From contig JAQIBS010000253.1 of NCBI GenBank assembly GCA_027858965.1, positions 1 through 47,130 of the forward strand: a stretch of 47,130 nt of DNA. Reading direction: 5' to 3'. The DNA is from Kiritimatiellia bacterium (GTDB lineage: Bacteria > Verrucomicrobiota > Kiritimatiellia > RFP12 > UBA1067). Shown piece after piece: positions 7,174 through 15,837 of the stretch. The notes under the pieces were generated by a model, which saw only the letters and a list, made by a program, of their open reading frames with translations, was not told the DNA's origin and made no database searches. The translations under genes and the position numbers were made by a program. Positions within the stretch are counted from its first letter, which is position 1, and each line of letters opens with the position of its first letter.

Positions 7174-7278
7174 CAGTCTACAGTGTACAGTCGTCAGTGT
7201 ACAGTCGTCAGTCGTCAGTCGTCAGTCGTCAGTCGTCAGTCGTCAGTCGTCAGTCGTCAGTCGTCAGTCGTCAGTCGT
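7174..7278 (+). repeat. Fifteen-unit heptamer array (CAGTNNN, mainly CAGTCGT)
   Basis: Units starting CAGT occur in exact 7-nt phase. The first four vary (CAGTCTA, CAGTGTA, CAGTCGT, CAGTGTA) and the rest are CAGTCGT. Degenerate CTGTYAACTG sequence follows to about 7360. The same heptamer family recurs at 45659-45714 and 46830-46852. It resembles the heptameric short tandem repeats known from cyanobacteria. Confidence 0.9.
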
Positions 7279-7362
7279 CAGTGAAATTGTCAACTGCCCT
7301 CTGTTCTCTGTCAACTGTAGACTGTTAACTGTTCATTGTAAACTGTCGACTGTTAACTGTAT

Positions 7363-8649
7363 TTATATCACGGCATCTTCTTCAAGCCGGGGAGCATTGG
7401 CGAGAACATACTCTTCTGCCTCAGTGCACCACAAACCTTTGTTGCTTTTGCAGATTTTATCCAGATCAGCAAAATATTTATCCTCTTTGCCTAACTTCTC
7501 GAAATCAGCAATGGCTGTCATCGGCATAGAAACATGGGTATATACCAGTTTTTTGCCGCCGGGAATATTTGGCAGATCCAGCGTTGTTGCGGCAACAGAG
7601 TTAATTCCGCCGACATGCGTAATCATAACCGAGGGGGTGATTAAACCCTGAGCAGCGTAGTTCATTGAATCCTGTAAATCCTGTGTATTGCCACCGGATG
7701 AACCAACAACGTGGTGTCCCATATAGTGAACATCATAGAAGTTGATAGTTGCCATAAAGTCCTGTTTGGACGGACCGGCAAAGAAGTTCATGCAGGCGTT
7801 ATAACCCATTAGTGCAGAGCCCTGTTGGATCAAAGCCGGAACTGGCGCAAAGATCATGACGTCATTATAGCCTTCACCGTTATTAACGGATTTAATCAAG
7901 GTAATCGGATCATCTGTATTGCCGGTGTTAAGATAGTGCAGCTCTACACCGCACTCTTTGGCATGCTCAACCGAAAAGATTTCCGCAGCACGATCCAGAC
8001 GGGGCTGGTCGATATCGGTAATGACCATACGGGCTGGACGATGTTCCGGCCCATGAAGTGCCAGGTCAATGGCGCTCAGTCCCATGGGACCAGCTCCAGC
8101 CAGCACAACCATGCTTCCGCCGTTCTTAATACCCATGTGATGAATGTACTGACCTGGATCAAAGTGATAGCTGCAGCGATAGGCTCCCACAATACAGGAT
8201 ACCGGTTCGGCAATCGATGATTTGTAGTAGGCATCACCATCATAGGAAAGCAGGCAGTCGAGCTCTAAAACTTCTTTGGGTATAACAATCCTAGTTGCAT
8301 CCCCACCAATAAACGGAAATGAATAACCGGGTGCCATATGCTCATGCCCTGGGATGTTGAGCTGTGGCTGAACGCCATACTTTTGTCCGACCTTAAATTT
8401 GTGCTGCCATTTTTTACCCACTTTGAGCAGCTTGCCGCAGAACTCATGTCCCAGGATAATTGGATTTTCAGCAACATCATCAGGAACGCGTTTGTGATTT
8501 TCACCCTGAATCGCAGCCTTATAATCAGACATACATATACTGTTTGTTACAATGTCAGCGAGAATCTCGTCATCGTTGATTTCATTCAGTTCAAAACGTT
8601 CCAGCCGGAGATCGTTTTCGCCATATAAGCGCAGTGCCAGTGTTTTCAT
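7363..8649 (-). CDS. Zinc-dependent medium-chain dehydrogenase, SorE (L-sorbose-1-phosphate reductase)-like
   Basis: A 428-residue medium-chain dehydrogenase. Catalytic zinc ligands are visible as C39 (NSICMSDYK) and H68-E69 (LGHEFCG). The structural-zinc lobe with four cysteines found in classical alcohol dehydrogenases is missing. The Rossmann nucleotide motif is VVLAGAGPMGLSAIDLAL. The sequences HKRVPDDVAENPIILGHEF and YSFPFIGGDAT, the long length and the insert after the nucleotide fold are typical of the SorE type, which reduces L-sorbose 1-phosphate to glucitol 6-phosphate. Substrate in this organism is unknown; a related ketose or polyol phosphate is equally possible. It is monocistronic, transcribed away from the membrane-protein gene at 8854. 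No PTS gene is near. Confidence 0.8.
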   Translation of the reverse strand: MKTLALRLYGENDLRLERFELNEINDDEILADIVTNSICMSDYKAAIQGENHKRVPDDVAENPIILGHEFCGKLLKVGKKWQHKFKVGQKYGVQPQLNIPGHEHMAPGYSFPFIGGDATRIVIPKEVLELDCLLSYDGDAYYKSSIAEPVSCIVGAYRCSYHFDPGQYIHHMGIKNGGSMVVLAGAGPMGLSAIDLALHGPEHRPARMVITDIDQPRLDRAAEIFSVEHAKECGVELHYLNTGNTDDPITLIKSVNNGEGYNDVMIFAPVPALIQQGSALMGYNACMNFFAGPSKQDFMATINFYDVHYMGHHVVGSSGGNTQDLQDSMNYAAQGLITPSVMITHVGGINSVAATTLDLPNIPGGKKLVYTHVSMPMTAIADFEKLGKEDKYFADLDKICKSNKGLWCTEAEEYVLANAPRLEEDAVI

Positions 8650-8853
8650 AGATATATTACTTCATGCTAGAGTTTATTGGTCAAAAATCACAACGCCAAA
8701 CGGCTATCGCAATAAAATGAAGTGTTATATTACAGCTGTTTTTACGGGATATACAAGCGCAAAAATGATATAGTCTGTATTAATTTATTTCAAGGAGCCC
8801 TGAAGGAGCTTCGCTTTTTTTAGAAAAATTTAATTCTTAGGAGATTATAGAGA

Positions 8854-9666
8854 ATGTATCTTATTATCATCAACATTATTTTAGGAGCTTTAGCCGCTAC
8901 TGCGTTTGATTTGACAGATGTGGCTTCAACAATATGGGCTGTTGTCTGGGGAGTCCTTATATTCCTTGCAGGGCAGCTTCTCTCGGGCTATTTAGTTCAG
9001 AAAAAAGTTAAGGTTGAGATGGAGGTTGTCCAGGAAATCCTGAACAGCGGCAAGAATCATTTGCAGCAGAAGGTCAGTCAGTGGCAGATGAAACCGCCGG
9101 GAAGTATTAAAGATGCCCAGAAAATTATTGAGAAGGAACAGAAAGTCTTTATTGACCGTGCGCTTAAGGCATCATCAGGACTTGAAAAATTTAATCGGTG
9201 GGCACCCTTGATGAGCAAACAGATTAATGCACTGCGCCTGCAGTTGCACTGGATGAATAAAGACTTTAAAGCTGTAGATAAGCTTATGCCTCATGTTTTC
9301 GTGTTGGAGCCAATGATGGCCTGCATCAAAATATCCAGAATGTATATGCGCAATGAAGAGGGTATTGATAAAATTTTCAAGAAACACTCAGCAAAAGTAC
9401 GTGATGAAAATGGAGTCCTTATTTACGCTCTGTATTCATGGATTCTGGTTCAGCAGAAGAAGATTGATGAAGCCCATAAAATTCTGATTGATGGATGCGA
9501 AAAAACAGATAGTGAATTGCTGAAACGTAATCGGGAAAATCTAGCCAACAATCGAGTGGGGCATTTCTCGAATGCGCCTTTCGGTGAGGAGTGGTATGCT
9601 CTTAATCTGGAACAGCCTAAGATGAAAATGCAACGTCAGCAACGTTTTAATAACCGCCCATTCTAA
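8854..9666 (+). CDS. Membrane-anchored helical protein of unknown function
   Basis: Not recognised as a named family. The 270-residue protein has two N-terminal membrane segments (about residues 2-19 and 27-48), then a mostly helical soluble domain. This contains a charged helix, an IEKEQKVFIDRALKA segment and TPR-like stretches (HWMNKDFKAVDKLMPHVF, YSWILVQQKKIDEAHKILID). The tail is basic and glutamine-rich (MKMQRQQRFNNRPF). AGGAG lies about ten bases upstream of the ATG. A topology with the bulk of the protein in the cytoplasm after a short hairpin in the membrane is plausible. Its TAA stop sits inside the left arm of repeat copy B. Confidence 0.75.
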   Translation: MYLIIINIILGALAATAFDLTDVASTIWAVVWGVLIFLAGQLLSGYLVQKKVKVEMEVVQEILNSGKNHLQQKVSQWQMKPPGSIKDAQKIIEKEQKVFIDRALKASSGLEKFNRWAPLMSKQINALRLQLHWMNKDFKAVDKLMPHVFVLEPMMACIKISRMYMRNEEGIDKIFKKHSAKVRDENGVLIYALYSWILVQQKKIDEAHKILIDGCEKTDSELLKRNRENLANNRVGHFSNAPFGEEWYALNLEQPKMKMQRQQRFNNRPF

Positions 9667-9780
9667 TGCAGCGGAGCCGCAACTAAATCACCCCTTGTGA
9701 TATACGAATCTTTTCTCATTCATTGAGCAGTTGTGTAATATGCATCACTGCATTAGTTAACAACGCTACGCGTTGCATAG
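9663..9780 (+). repeat. 118-bp dispersed repeat, copy B
   Basis: Left arm CTAATGCAG (9663-9671) pairs with CTGCATTAG (9748-9756). GCGGAGCCGC follows the left arm, CAACT (9680-9684) can pair with AGTTG (9729-9733), and the end carries AACGC-tac-GCGTT then TGCATAG. The core TCTTTTCTCATTCATTGA is shared with copies A and C. The preceding gene stops inside the left arm. Confidence 0.88.
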
Positions 9781-9782
9781 GA

Positions 9783-9966
9783 GAGATGGTTAAAAGGGTT
9801 GAAGGTTAAAAAAGTTGAAGCGGTTAAAGTGGCCGAAGGCTTGTTGGATGCGTCTCTCCCTCCAACCCTGAGCCTGCCGAAGGGCGAATGCGGGAGGGCG
9901 CGTAAAGGCGGAACAGCGGAAGGCGGAAACCATTTCAACCTTTTTAACGATTTTAACCATTTGAAC
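9783..9966. repeat. AACC/GGTT palindromic element
   Basis: The left half is GATGGTTAAAAGGGTTGAAG and continues with GGTTAAAAAAGTTGAAGCGG. The right half is its approximate inverse (AACCATTTCAACCTTTTTAA, then CGATTTTAACCATTTGAAC). The middle is a GC-rich insert. A near-identical copy is at 39381-39500 and the right half alone occurs at 25515-25562. It fills the gap up to folB. Confidence 0.8.
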
Positions 9967-9972
9967 TGACGT

Positions 9973-10347
9973 ATGTGTGAAAACAACAAAAAGTCCGACA
10001 AGCTGGAATTATGCGGCCTGGAGGTGTCCTGTATTATTGGAGACCTTCCTGATGAACGCATCAATGAACAGACACTTTTAATCGATGTTACTCTTTCGCT
10101 TGATCTAAGCATTGCGGCCAGCAGTGATGATCTCGATGATACTGTGGATTATGCGGAACTCTGTGAAGACATAAAATCTGTACTTCGCCGGGCTGAGTGC
10201 CGCATGCTTGAAAGGGCTGCGGACTGCGTAGCGTTTGTCTCTCTGCGGGACTCACGTGTCAAGAGTGTCAGAGTTCGTATTGAAAAAAAAGAGCGTGTAC
10301 CCGGTTTAAGAGCCGCAGCTGTTGTGATTGAAAGAGATGATATTTAA
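9973..10347 (+). CDS. folB: Dihydroneopterin aldolase
   Basis: Converts 7,8-dihydroneopterin to 6-hydroxymethyl-dihydropterin and glycolaldehyde in folate synthesis. The 124-residue protein has the family opening LCGLEVSCIIGDLPDERINE with the conserved glutamate-containing stretch, the DDLDDTVDYAEL segment that contributes the pterin pocket, and a closing VRVRIEKKERVPGL with the catalytic lysine region. FolX epimerase is a close relative and cannot be excluded. It is followed after four bases by the MurU-AmgK fusion, suggesting one transcript. A clear Shine-Dalgarno is not visible. Confidence 0.85.
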   Translation: MCENNKKSDKLELCGLEVSCIIGDLPDERINEQTLLIDVTLSLDLSIAASSDDLDDTVDYAELCEDIKSVLRRAECRMLERAADCVAFVSLRDSRVKSVRVRIEKKERVPGLRAAAVVIERDDI

Positions 10348-10351
10348 GATT

Positions 10352-12274
10352 ATGAACAAAGTACCTGAGAAAGCGATGATACTCGCCGCCGGTTTCGGTA
10401 AACGGCTGCAGCCACTGACTGAGGCAATGCCTAAGCCATTAATGCCGATTTGGAATAAGCCGCTGCTTGACCACATCATTGAGCTGCTGAAATCATGGGG
10501 TGTTAAAGAGATAGTTATTAACACCCATTGGATGCCGGAAAAAATCTCACAGCATATTGCAGCAGGCTCTTACGGTGTTCGGATCAGGATATCTCAGGAG
10601 GATGAAATACGCGGCACTGGCGGAGCACTTGAGTCATGGAAGAAGTACTTTGCCAGCGATCCTTTCTGGGTTATTAACGGGGATATTGCCGCTGACTTGG
10701 ATTGTCAGCCTCTTATTGATGCTTTTTATTCGCAGCCTCGCTTAATAGGATCCTGCTGGGTTACGAATAAAAAAGGACCGCGCACAGTGGAACTGGATTA
10801 TTCAGGAAGAATCACCTGCTATAGAAGCTCTGATCCAGGGATTGAGGGGACATATACTTTTTGCGGTCTACAACTGCTTTCACCCCAAATATTTGATTAC
10901 ATACCCTTTCAGAAATTTTCAACCATCGTCGATGCCTATGAGAGTGCAATGTACAAGAACCTCTTTGTAAAAGGGGTCAATATTGATGCAAGTTATTGGA
11001 ATGATGCCGGTACACTTGAACGCTATCGAAAAATCCATATGGAAACAAAACGGCTGGCCAATGCGAATAAGGCAGGTGGAAAACTTTACGATATAACGGC
11101 CGATAGGATGAGCGAAAGCAGAAATGGTTTTTTATGTGTCGGCCAGAGCACAAAAACCGGCAGTGATTTCAAAGGCAGCTCCAGCATTATTTTCGATGGA
11201 GTTGTACTGGATCAAAGCAGTTCCGTCAAGGACTGCATCATCCAAGGCGGCCACATTGCCGGCAAGTTAGATAATCTTTGCTGCATCAGCGGTGATCACT
11301 TAAATAAGGCAGCTGTTATTAAAGCAGCGAAGGCACTCGACTGGAAAATATCGCAAAGTGCCTTTTCGTTCCTTGGCAAACGAGGATCAGATCGTTCCTT
11401 CTGGCGTGGTCTCTACCTTGACAAGCGGGCAATATTTATTCAGGATGGAGGGAAGCGGAGGGAGAACCAGCGCTATGCCGGACATACTCAGCTGCTACAG
11501 AGGGCCGGCATCCCCACTCCCGAACTACTTTACTGCTCACCTGACAAAAGCACACTGGCTCTGGAAGATTTTGGCAATGACTCTCTTCAAAGTCGCATGA
11601 CAAATGATCCATCCCGAGCCGAGAAGTATTACCGGGCTGTTATTGAGAAAGTGGCATGCTTCCATAAAGATGTAACCCTCCTGGTGAAAGATGAAAATGT
11701 TGAACTGGAACCCTCTTTTGATAAAGCATTGTATCAATGGGAACATAAGCTTTTTGAAGAGCATATATTAAAGGACCGTTACGGCTATGATAGTATGTCG
11801 GAGGATATACGAGCTGAGCTTAATATGGTTGCCGATGCGCTGGAAAAAGGTAGCCAAACCGTTGTTCACAGGGATTTACAATCCACCAATATCCTCTATA
11901 AATCACGAAAATTTGCCTTTATCGATTTTCAGGGAATGCGTCTGGGTTCACCTGCTTATGATATAGCCTCGCTATTATATGATCCATACGTTACAATTGA
12001 TTCGAAGTTGAGGTGCACATTGGCTGCTGCCTACAGCCAGGCAGTGCCGGAGATTCCTGATGTTCTACCCCTCTTTTTTAAAGGAGCTGTACAACGGCTG
12101 ATTCAATCATTAGGAGCTTTTGGACGATTGTCAGGGTTGGGTCATAAATCATTCGAAAAAAATATCCCCTCAGGACTGGAAAATCTACTGGAAGCCGCCG
12201 ATGCCTCCGATCTGGATGCTCTGGGAGGATTGATTGAAGAGTTAATTACTCGGGAACAGATGCGAAAAGGGTGA
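10352..12274 (+). CDS. MurU-AmgK fusion: sugar-1-phosphate nucleotidyltransferase plus anomeric sugar kinase
   Basis: About 640 residues with two enzymes in one chain. Residues about 6-235 form a nucleotidyltransferase with MILAAGFGKRLQPLTEAMPK, the sugar-binding region and the metal aspartate in WVINGDIAADLD. Residues about 250-325 carry a short left-handed beta-helix-like stretch (SSSIIFDGVVLDQSSSVKDC). From about 345 to the end lies an aminoglycoside-phosphotransferase-type kinase with HRDLQSTN (catalytic D508) and IDFQGMRLGSPAYDIASLLY (metal D525). The DFQ variant and the G-P/S-x-x-Y-D-x-x-S-L-L pattern are typical of AmgK. AmgK phosphorylates MurNAc or GlcNAc at C1 and MurU makes the UDP-sugar, a peptidoglycan recycling route that bypasses fosfomycin-sensitive MurA. 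Starts at 10337 or 10352 are both possible. The stop overlaps the next start by four bases. Confidence 0.8.
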   Translation: MNKVPEKAMILAAGFGKRLQPLTEAMPKPLMPIWNKPLLDHIIELLKSWGVKEIVINTHWMPEKISQHIAAGSYGVRIRISQEDEIRGTGGALESWKKYFASDPFWVINGDIAADLDCQPLIDAFYSQPRLIGSCWVTNKKGPRTVELDYSGRITCYRSSDPGIEGTYTFCGLQLLSPQIFDYIPFQKFSTIVDAYESAMYKNLFVKGVNIDASYWNDAGTLERYRKIHMETKRLANANKAGGKLYDITADRMSESRNGFLCVGQSTKTGSDFKGSSSIIFDGVVLDQSSSVKDCIIQGGHIAGKLDNLCCISGDHLNKAAVIKAAKALDWKISQSAFSFLGKRGSDRSFWRGLYLDKRAIFIQDGGKRRENQRYAGHTQLLQRAGIPTPELLYCSPDKSTLALEDFGNDSLQSRMTNDPSRAEKYYRAVIEKVACFHKDVTLLVKDENVELEPSFDKALYQWEHKLFEEHILKDRYGYDSMSEDIRAELNMVADALEKGSQTVVHRDLQSTNILYKSRKFAFIDFQGMRLGSPAYDIASLLYDPYVTIDSKLRCTLAAAYSQAVPEIPDVLPLFFKGAVQRLIQSLGAFGRLSGLGHKSFEKNIPSGLENLLEAADASDLDALGGLIEELITREQMRKG

Positions 12275-14367
12275 GTTGTATGCAGGCAAATCCAATCATA
12301 AATTTTATAAAAAGAGTGAGACAGGAAGCCCGGAGTAAACCTGAGATTGTGCAACATGGAGGCTTTGGGAAGTCCCGCGATTTTTATGGCTGCGACTGGG
12401 GATGTGACACATTTATCTTTGAAAAAGATATCTGGAAAAACCTGGAAAATCATGCGCCGGTTCTGATTGTGAAAAAATCTGATATTCTCAAGGGGACGCA
12501 TGGTTACATCTTCACCTTAACAACCGGCAATCACAGTGTTGCACTTCATCCTTTAGCTTTAGGTTCATTCTGGAACCTTGGTTCGTTAAGTAGTAAACGA
12601 AGACAACATATCATATCTCATTGCGTCTTATGTGCTAATGTGATTAACGGCAAATTGGAAATCTCTCAACGCGATGTTGATGCCACAAGAGTTACTGATG
12701 CTGATTACTGGCTGCAAAGCCTTGGATTCCGGCTTAATGAGATTGTGTTTGCTGACCGTAACAGCAATACATTGGAGATCTATCGCCGGCTGGGACAGGA
12801 GTGGCGCATAAAACCGCTTGCTTGGACACAGAATGAGATGCGTGCGGCAATCAACCACAGTTACACAGCAATCAATTCAAAACTTAAATACTATCATAGT
12901 TCAACAGGCGTTCATTTTCTTACATATGATGGGTTAAGAAAATTGCTGTATCTTTTTGAAAATGACTATGGTGAATTTATTGTAGCACTCAAGGAGCTGG
13001 TTTTTGTCTATATCGGACAAAATTCCTCAAATCTTCGCACAGAAAAGATCAATAATCATCATGAAATAGAATTATTCGGTTTGCATGTCGGATCAGCTGA
13101 AACAGTTGTTATTCCTCAACTTGAACAACTCATGGACTTGATAACTCATAAGAAACTTAATATCAATGGAATAAAGAGAGTTATTCATGAAGTCTTGGTT
13201 TCCTTTAAAATGCATCTTGAACGACCTGAATTGGCTGATTCAACCAGCATAGATTTTATTGAAACAATGTACATTCATCTCTCCGGCGAAATATATCATC
13301 TTAATACAAATGGTGTCAGTGCCGCTTTTGATGCACGACGTATAGCACTTCCCGGAGCAACATTCAGAGGTGATCAACCTGATTTTCATCAGGAAGTTGA
13401 CCGTCGCTCCAAGGTTTTAATATATAATATTGAACAGCTCTTGAGTAATGAGGAGCGTATGGAGTATCTCAACGTTTATGAGCTTCGTAAAGGCAGTACC
13501 GTCGAGGTAGGCAAAGCAGATACTCGTGAAATTGTTTTTAAAACAAACCGGCGCCCTCTTTGCACAAGCCTGATTGAAAAACGGCTTGCATCGCAGAATC
13601 CTGGTTATGGAAGCTACCTGCTTGCCAGAGTACATGCCTTTAAATCTCTCGGCATAAATATCGGTGAATATCGTCTACTGACTCGACTTGATAGCAGTGG
13701 CCGTCGCCGGATGCATTTTTTTCTAAGAAACAGATGTCCAGGAGAGCCTTTGGAGTATGTTAAGCCGAAGTTGTTTAACAACAAGAACATGAATGAAGAG
13801 TCGTATGCGGAGACAAAGAATATTATTTTGGCACTGGCATCTCTTCTTGGTAATGCCGCTGCTCAGAATCTGATTATGAAAAAGTATATTACCTCAACAA
13901 AAAGTTGCCGTTTCGGAGAGGGTAAAGAGATATTTAAAATGGGGTTTAATGCTCAGACAGGCACAGAGGTTCCCGAGAGTGTAAGTATGTGCTCAATGCG
14001 GGGGGCTATTGGATGGCCGGATCTATCTTACACAGATGAAAATCTGGATGCTGCCTCAAATTGTTACCTGAATAAATTTGCCTCTGTTCTGGTTGATTTT
14101 CATGATGAGTATCAAAGTATAGTTTCATTAAAAGAGTGTGCAGATTGTTTTATGGTCGGTTTTGATTGTAAGACAAAAGAGATTTATTGGAACTATATGG
14201 TTAATAAAGAGGCTTTTGACAGCTTTAATCCTCAACTCAACAGAAGATATGGGTTTATTAAAAAGTGGCGATTTGTTTTATGGGCCCTGGAACAACAACA
14301 TTCAAGACTGGAGCTTATTCATAAACTCTTTATTCATAAAGTAAAAATAAGCTTTGATGAAAAATAA
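12271..14367 (+). CDS. Large protein of unknown function, translationally coupled to the MurU-AmgK gene
   Basis: Not recognised. The 698-residue protein starts at GTG overlapping the previous stop (GTGA), with an in-frame ATG three codons in. It has no signal peptide or membrane segments and is rich in charged and aromatic residues. It appears to have an N-terminal alpha/beta part (to about 240), a helical middle (250-400), and a C-terminal part. In that last part EIVFKTNRRPLCTSLIEKRL, ALASLLGNAAAQNLIMKKYI and RFGEGKEIFKMGF vaguely recall an atypical kinase (HipA or phosphotransferase style). The catalytic HxD motif is not clear, so this is only a suggestion. The coupling to the fusion argues for a shared role with activated amino sugars. 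The stop TAA lies in a 22-bp palindrome. Confidence 0.75.
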   Translation: MSCMQANPIINFIKRVRQEARSKPEIVQHGGFGKSRDFYGCDWGCDTFIFEKDIWKNLENHAPVLIVKKSDILKGTHGYIFTLTTGNHSVALHPLALGSFWNLGSLSSKRRQHIISHCVLCANVINGKLEISQRDVDATRVTDADYWLQSLGFRLNEIVFADRNSNTLEIYRRLGQEWRIKPLAWTQNEMRAAINHSYTAINSKLKYYHSSTGVHFLTYDGLRKLLYLFENDYGEFIVALKELVFVYIGQNSSNLRTEKINNHHEIELFGLHVGSAETVVIPQLEQLMDLITHKKLNINGIKRVIHEVLVSFKMHLERPELADSTSIDFIETMYIHLSGEIYHLNTNGVSAAFDARRIALPGATFRGDQPDFHQEVDRRSKVLIYNIEQLLSNEERMEYLNVYELRKGSTVEVGKADTREIVFKTNRRPLCTSLIEKRLASQNPGYGSYLLARVHAFKSLGINIGEYRLLTRLDSSGRRRMHFFLRNRCPGEPLEYVKPKLFNNKNMNEESYAETKNIILALASLLGNAAAQNLIMKKYITSTKSCRFGEGKEIFKMGFNAQTGTEVPESVSMCSMRGAIGWPDLSYTDENLDAASNCYLNKFASVLVDFHDEYQSIVSLKECADCFMVGFDCKTKEIYWNYMVNKEAFDSFNPQLNRRYGFIKKWRFVLWALEQQHSRLELIHKLFIHKVKISFDEK

Positions 14368-14523
14368 TTCGGCGCGCCGAATTATACGATTCCGCTTCGC
14401 GGAATAGCAGTATTGAGGGCCGGTTTATTAGCAGGCTTCGCCTGAAATTATTCAGAGTCAGCGACAACATGTTTCCGTAAGGACCAATCCCGCTAAGCGG
14501 GATATTGCCCTTCGAGGAAGGGC
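14364..14523. repeat. Cluster of five palindromes between two genes, the last possibly a terminator
   Basis: In order: a perfect 22-bp palindrome centred on GGCGCGCC (14364-14385); ATTCCGC-ttc-GCGGAAT (14389-14405); CAGGC-ttc-GCCTG (14432-14444); ATCCCGCT-a-AGCGGGAT (14487-14503); and GCCCTTC-gag-GAAGGGC (14507-14523) followed by TAATTTT. The final hairpin could terminate transcription weakly. The remaining bases up to 14592 contain no gene. Confidence 0.75.
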
Positions 14524-14592
14524 TAATTTTCATGCAAATTTCTTTTCTTTCAGGTCTTTACCAAAATATGTTTTTTCAGTTATAATGCAAAT

Positions 14593-15507
14593 ATGAAACA
14601 GACGATTACAGATAACAGGCAGACAGCACTGACAAAATTAAAGCTGTTATTGACCTATGTGGATATTACAAACTCTGCCAAAGAATTGGAACGTAGCCAT
14701 CTTTCTGGACCGACCGCAGGACTAGTTCAATCTGATGCGCTTGCAGCAGTTGCACTTCTGGGAGCTGAGTTCAGCCAAAAAGATGAAGCAATTTCCCTGC
14801 GTTTCCGAGTATCAGGCCCTGTTGCAGGTTTATTAGTTGAAACTACTTTTGAAGGCGGGTTGCGCGGCTACACACATAATAAGATTTTAAACGATCTGGA
14901 TGCACGCGAAACTATTACGGATGAGGATGCATTGGGAGAGCTGGCACAGATGACTGTGGTTCGCTCCATTCCCGGCAAGACTCTTTCAAATGCCATGATT
15001 GATATCCATCCGGCCTCAATCCGCGATGGGCTGCATGAATACCTTAACAAATCTCTTCAGCGTAAAGCTGATGTTAACATAGCAGTCAAGTCGACTGTTG
15101 AAGGCGTCACCTATGCCAAAGCGTTTATGATTGAATGCATGCCTGATGGCGACCTTAATGCATTCAAAAAGCTCACGGCAAAGATTAAAGACGGCTCTCT
15201 TAAGAAGAAACTAGTCAAAGCTTGCAATCTTGAAGATCTTTGTTCCCTTTTAAAGATAGACGATTACAAGTTAAATGATGTTCAACCACTCAAGTTTAAA
15301 TGTCGCTGTTCCGCTGAGCGTGTAGAAGCAATGGTTAACGGATTGCCGGATGATGATATTAAAGATATGCTCAAAAGCTCTGAGGAAATACAGATTGTCT
15401 GTCATATGTGCGGTAATGGATTTCGTGTCGGAAAATCTTTACTCTGGAGTGTTCTTGAGAAGCGTGGCCATGATCTTGAATTTGAGGAGGATTTAACCAA
15501 TGATTAG
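14593..15507 (+). CDS. hslO: Redox-regulated chaperone Hsp33
   Basis: A holdase chaperone activated when oxidants release its zinc. The 304-residue protein carries the N-terminal domain with VRSIPGKTLSNAM and the GPVAGLLVE motif. It also has the C-terminal redox switch: C237-x-C239 (KCRCSAERVE) and C270-x-x-C273 (VCHMCGNGF), the full CxC/CxxC zinc set. Length is close to the usual 290-300. The stop overlaps the ATG of the following DUF493 gene by eight bases, so the two are translated together. Control is expected mainly at the protein level. Confidence 0.93.
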   Translation: MKQTITDNRQTALTKLKLLLTYVDITNSAKELERSHLSGPTAGLVQSDALAAVALLGAEFSQKDEAISLRFRVSGPVAGLLVETTFEGGLRGYTHNKILNDLDARETITDEDALGELAQMTVVRSIPGKTLSNAMIDIHPASIRDGLHEYLNKSLQRKADVNIAVKSTVEGVTYAKAFMIECMPDGDLNAFKKLTAKIKDGSLKKKLVKACNLEDLCSLLKIDDYKLNDVQPLKFKCRCSAERVEAMVNGLPDDDIKDMLKSSEEIQIVCHMCGNGFRVGKSLLWSVLEKRGHDLEFEEDLTND

Positions 15508-15772
15508 CGCGCCCGATCTTCAACCCGAACAAGTTGAATATCCTGCTGAATTTCATTTCAGGATTATCTGCGATTCCTCTGCTGACCTTATTGATTCGAT
15601 TAATATGATTGCCTGTAAATATACAGTCACTCAGGATTTAAACGCATCGAAAACTTCCACATCCGGTAAGTATCTCTCGTACAGCATCTCTATTATATTT
15701 GATAGTCGTCCCCAGATGATAAGCTTTGATATGGAGATGAAATCTCTTCCCGGTCTTCGCATGCTCCTTTAG
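15500..15772 (+). CDS. DUF493 (YbeD-like) small protein
   Basis: A 90-residue protein with the DUF493 pattern: YPAEFHFRIICDSSADLIDS, then a serine-rich SGKYLSYSISIIFDSRPQM and a closing LPGLRMLL. The family is a ferredoxin-like fold resembling ACT-type regulatory domains; in Escherichia coli ybeD lies near lipB, but its function is unproven. GAGGA lies a few bases before the ATG, inside the end of hslO, giving coupling. A regulatory partner role for Hsp33 is not implied by the family. Confidence 0.8.
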   Translation: MISAPDLQPEQVEYPAEFHFRIICDSSADLIDSINMIACKYTVTQDLNASKTSTSGKYLSYSISIIFDSRPQMISFDMEMKSLPGLRMLL

Positions 15773-15799
15773 CCTGCCCCGGATTACACCTTGTGGCGC

Positions 15800-15837
15800 A
15801 ACAACCCCTAACCCCTAACCTCCCTAATCCCTAACTA
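15800..15837. repeat. CCCTAA-like repeat abutting the ugpC start
   Basis: AACCCCTAACCCCTAACC then TCCCTAATCCCTAACTA runs right up to the ATG. It removes any purine-rich ribosome site from the expected position. Related copies are at 24636-24683 (inverted), 45826-45860 and 47092-47130. Confidence 0.8.

Noticed and set aside
7174..7278. Heptamer array as a CRISPR array
   Set aside because: Units are 7 nt with no spacers, and no cas genes occur in the window.
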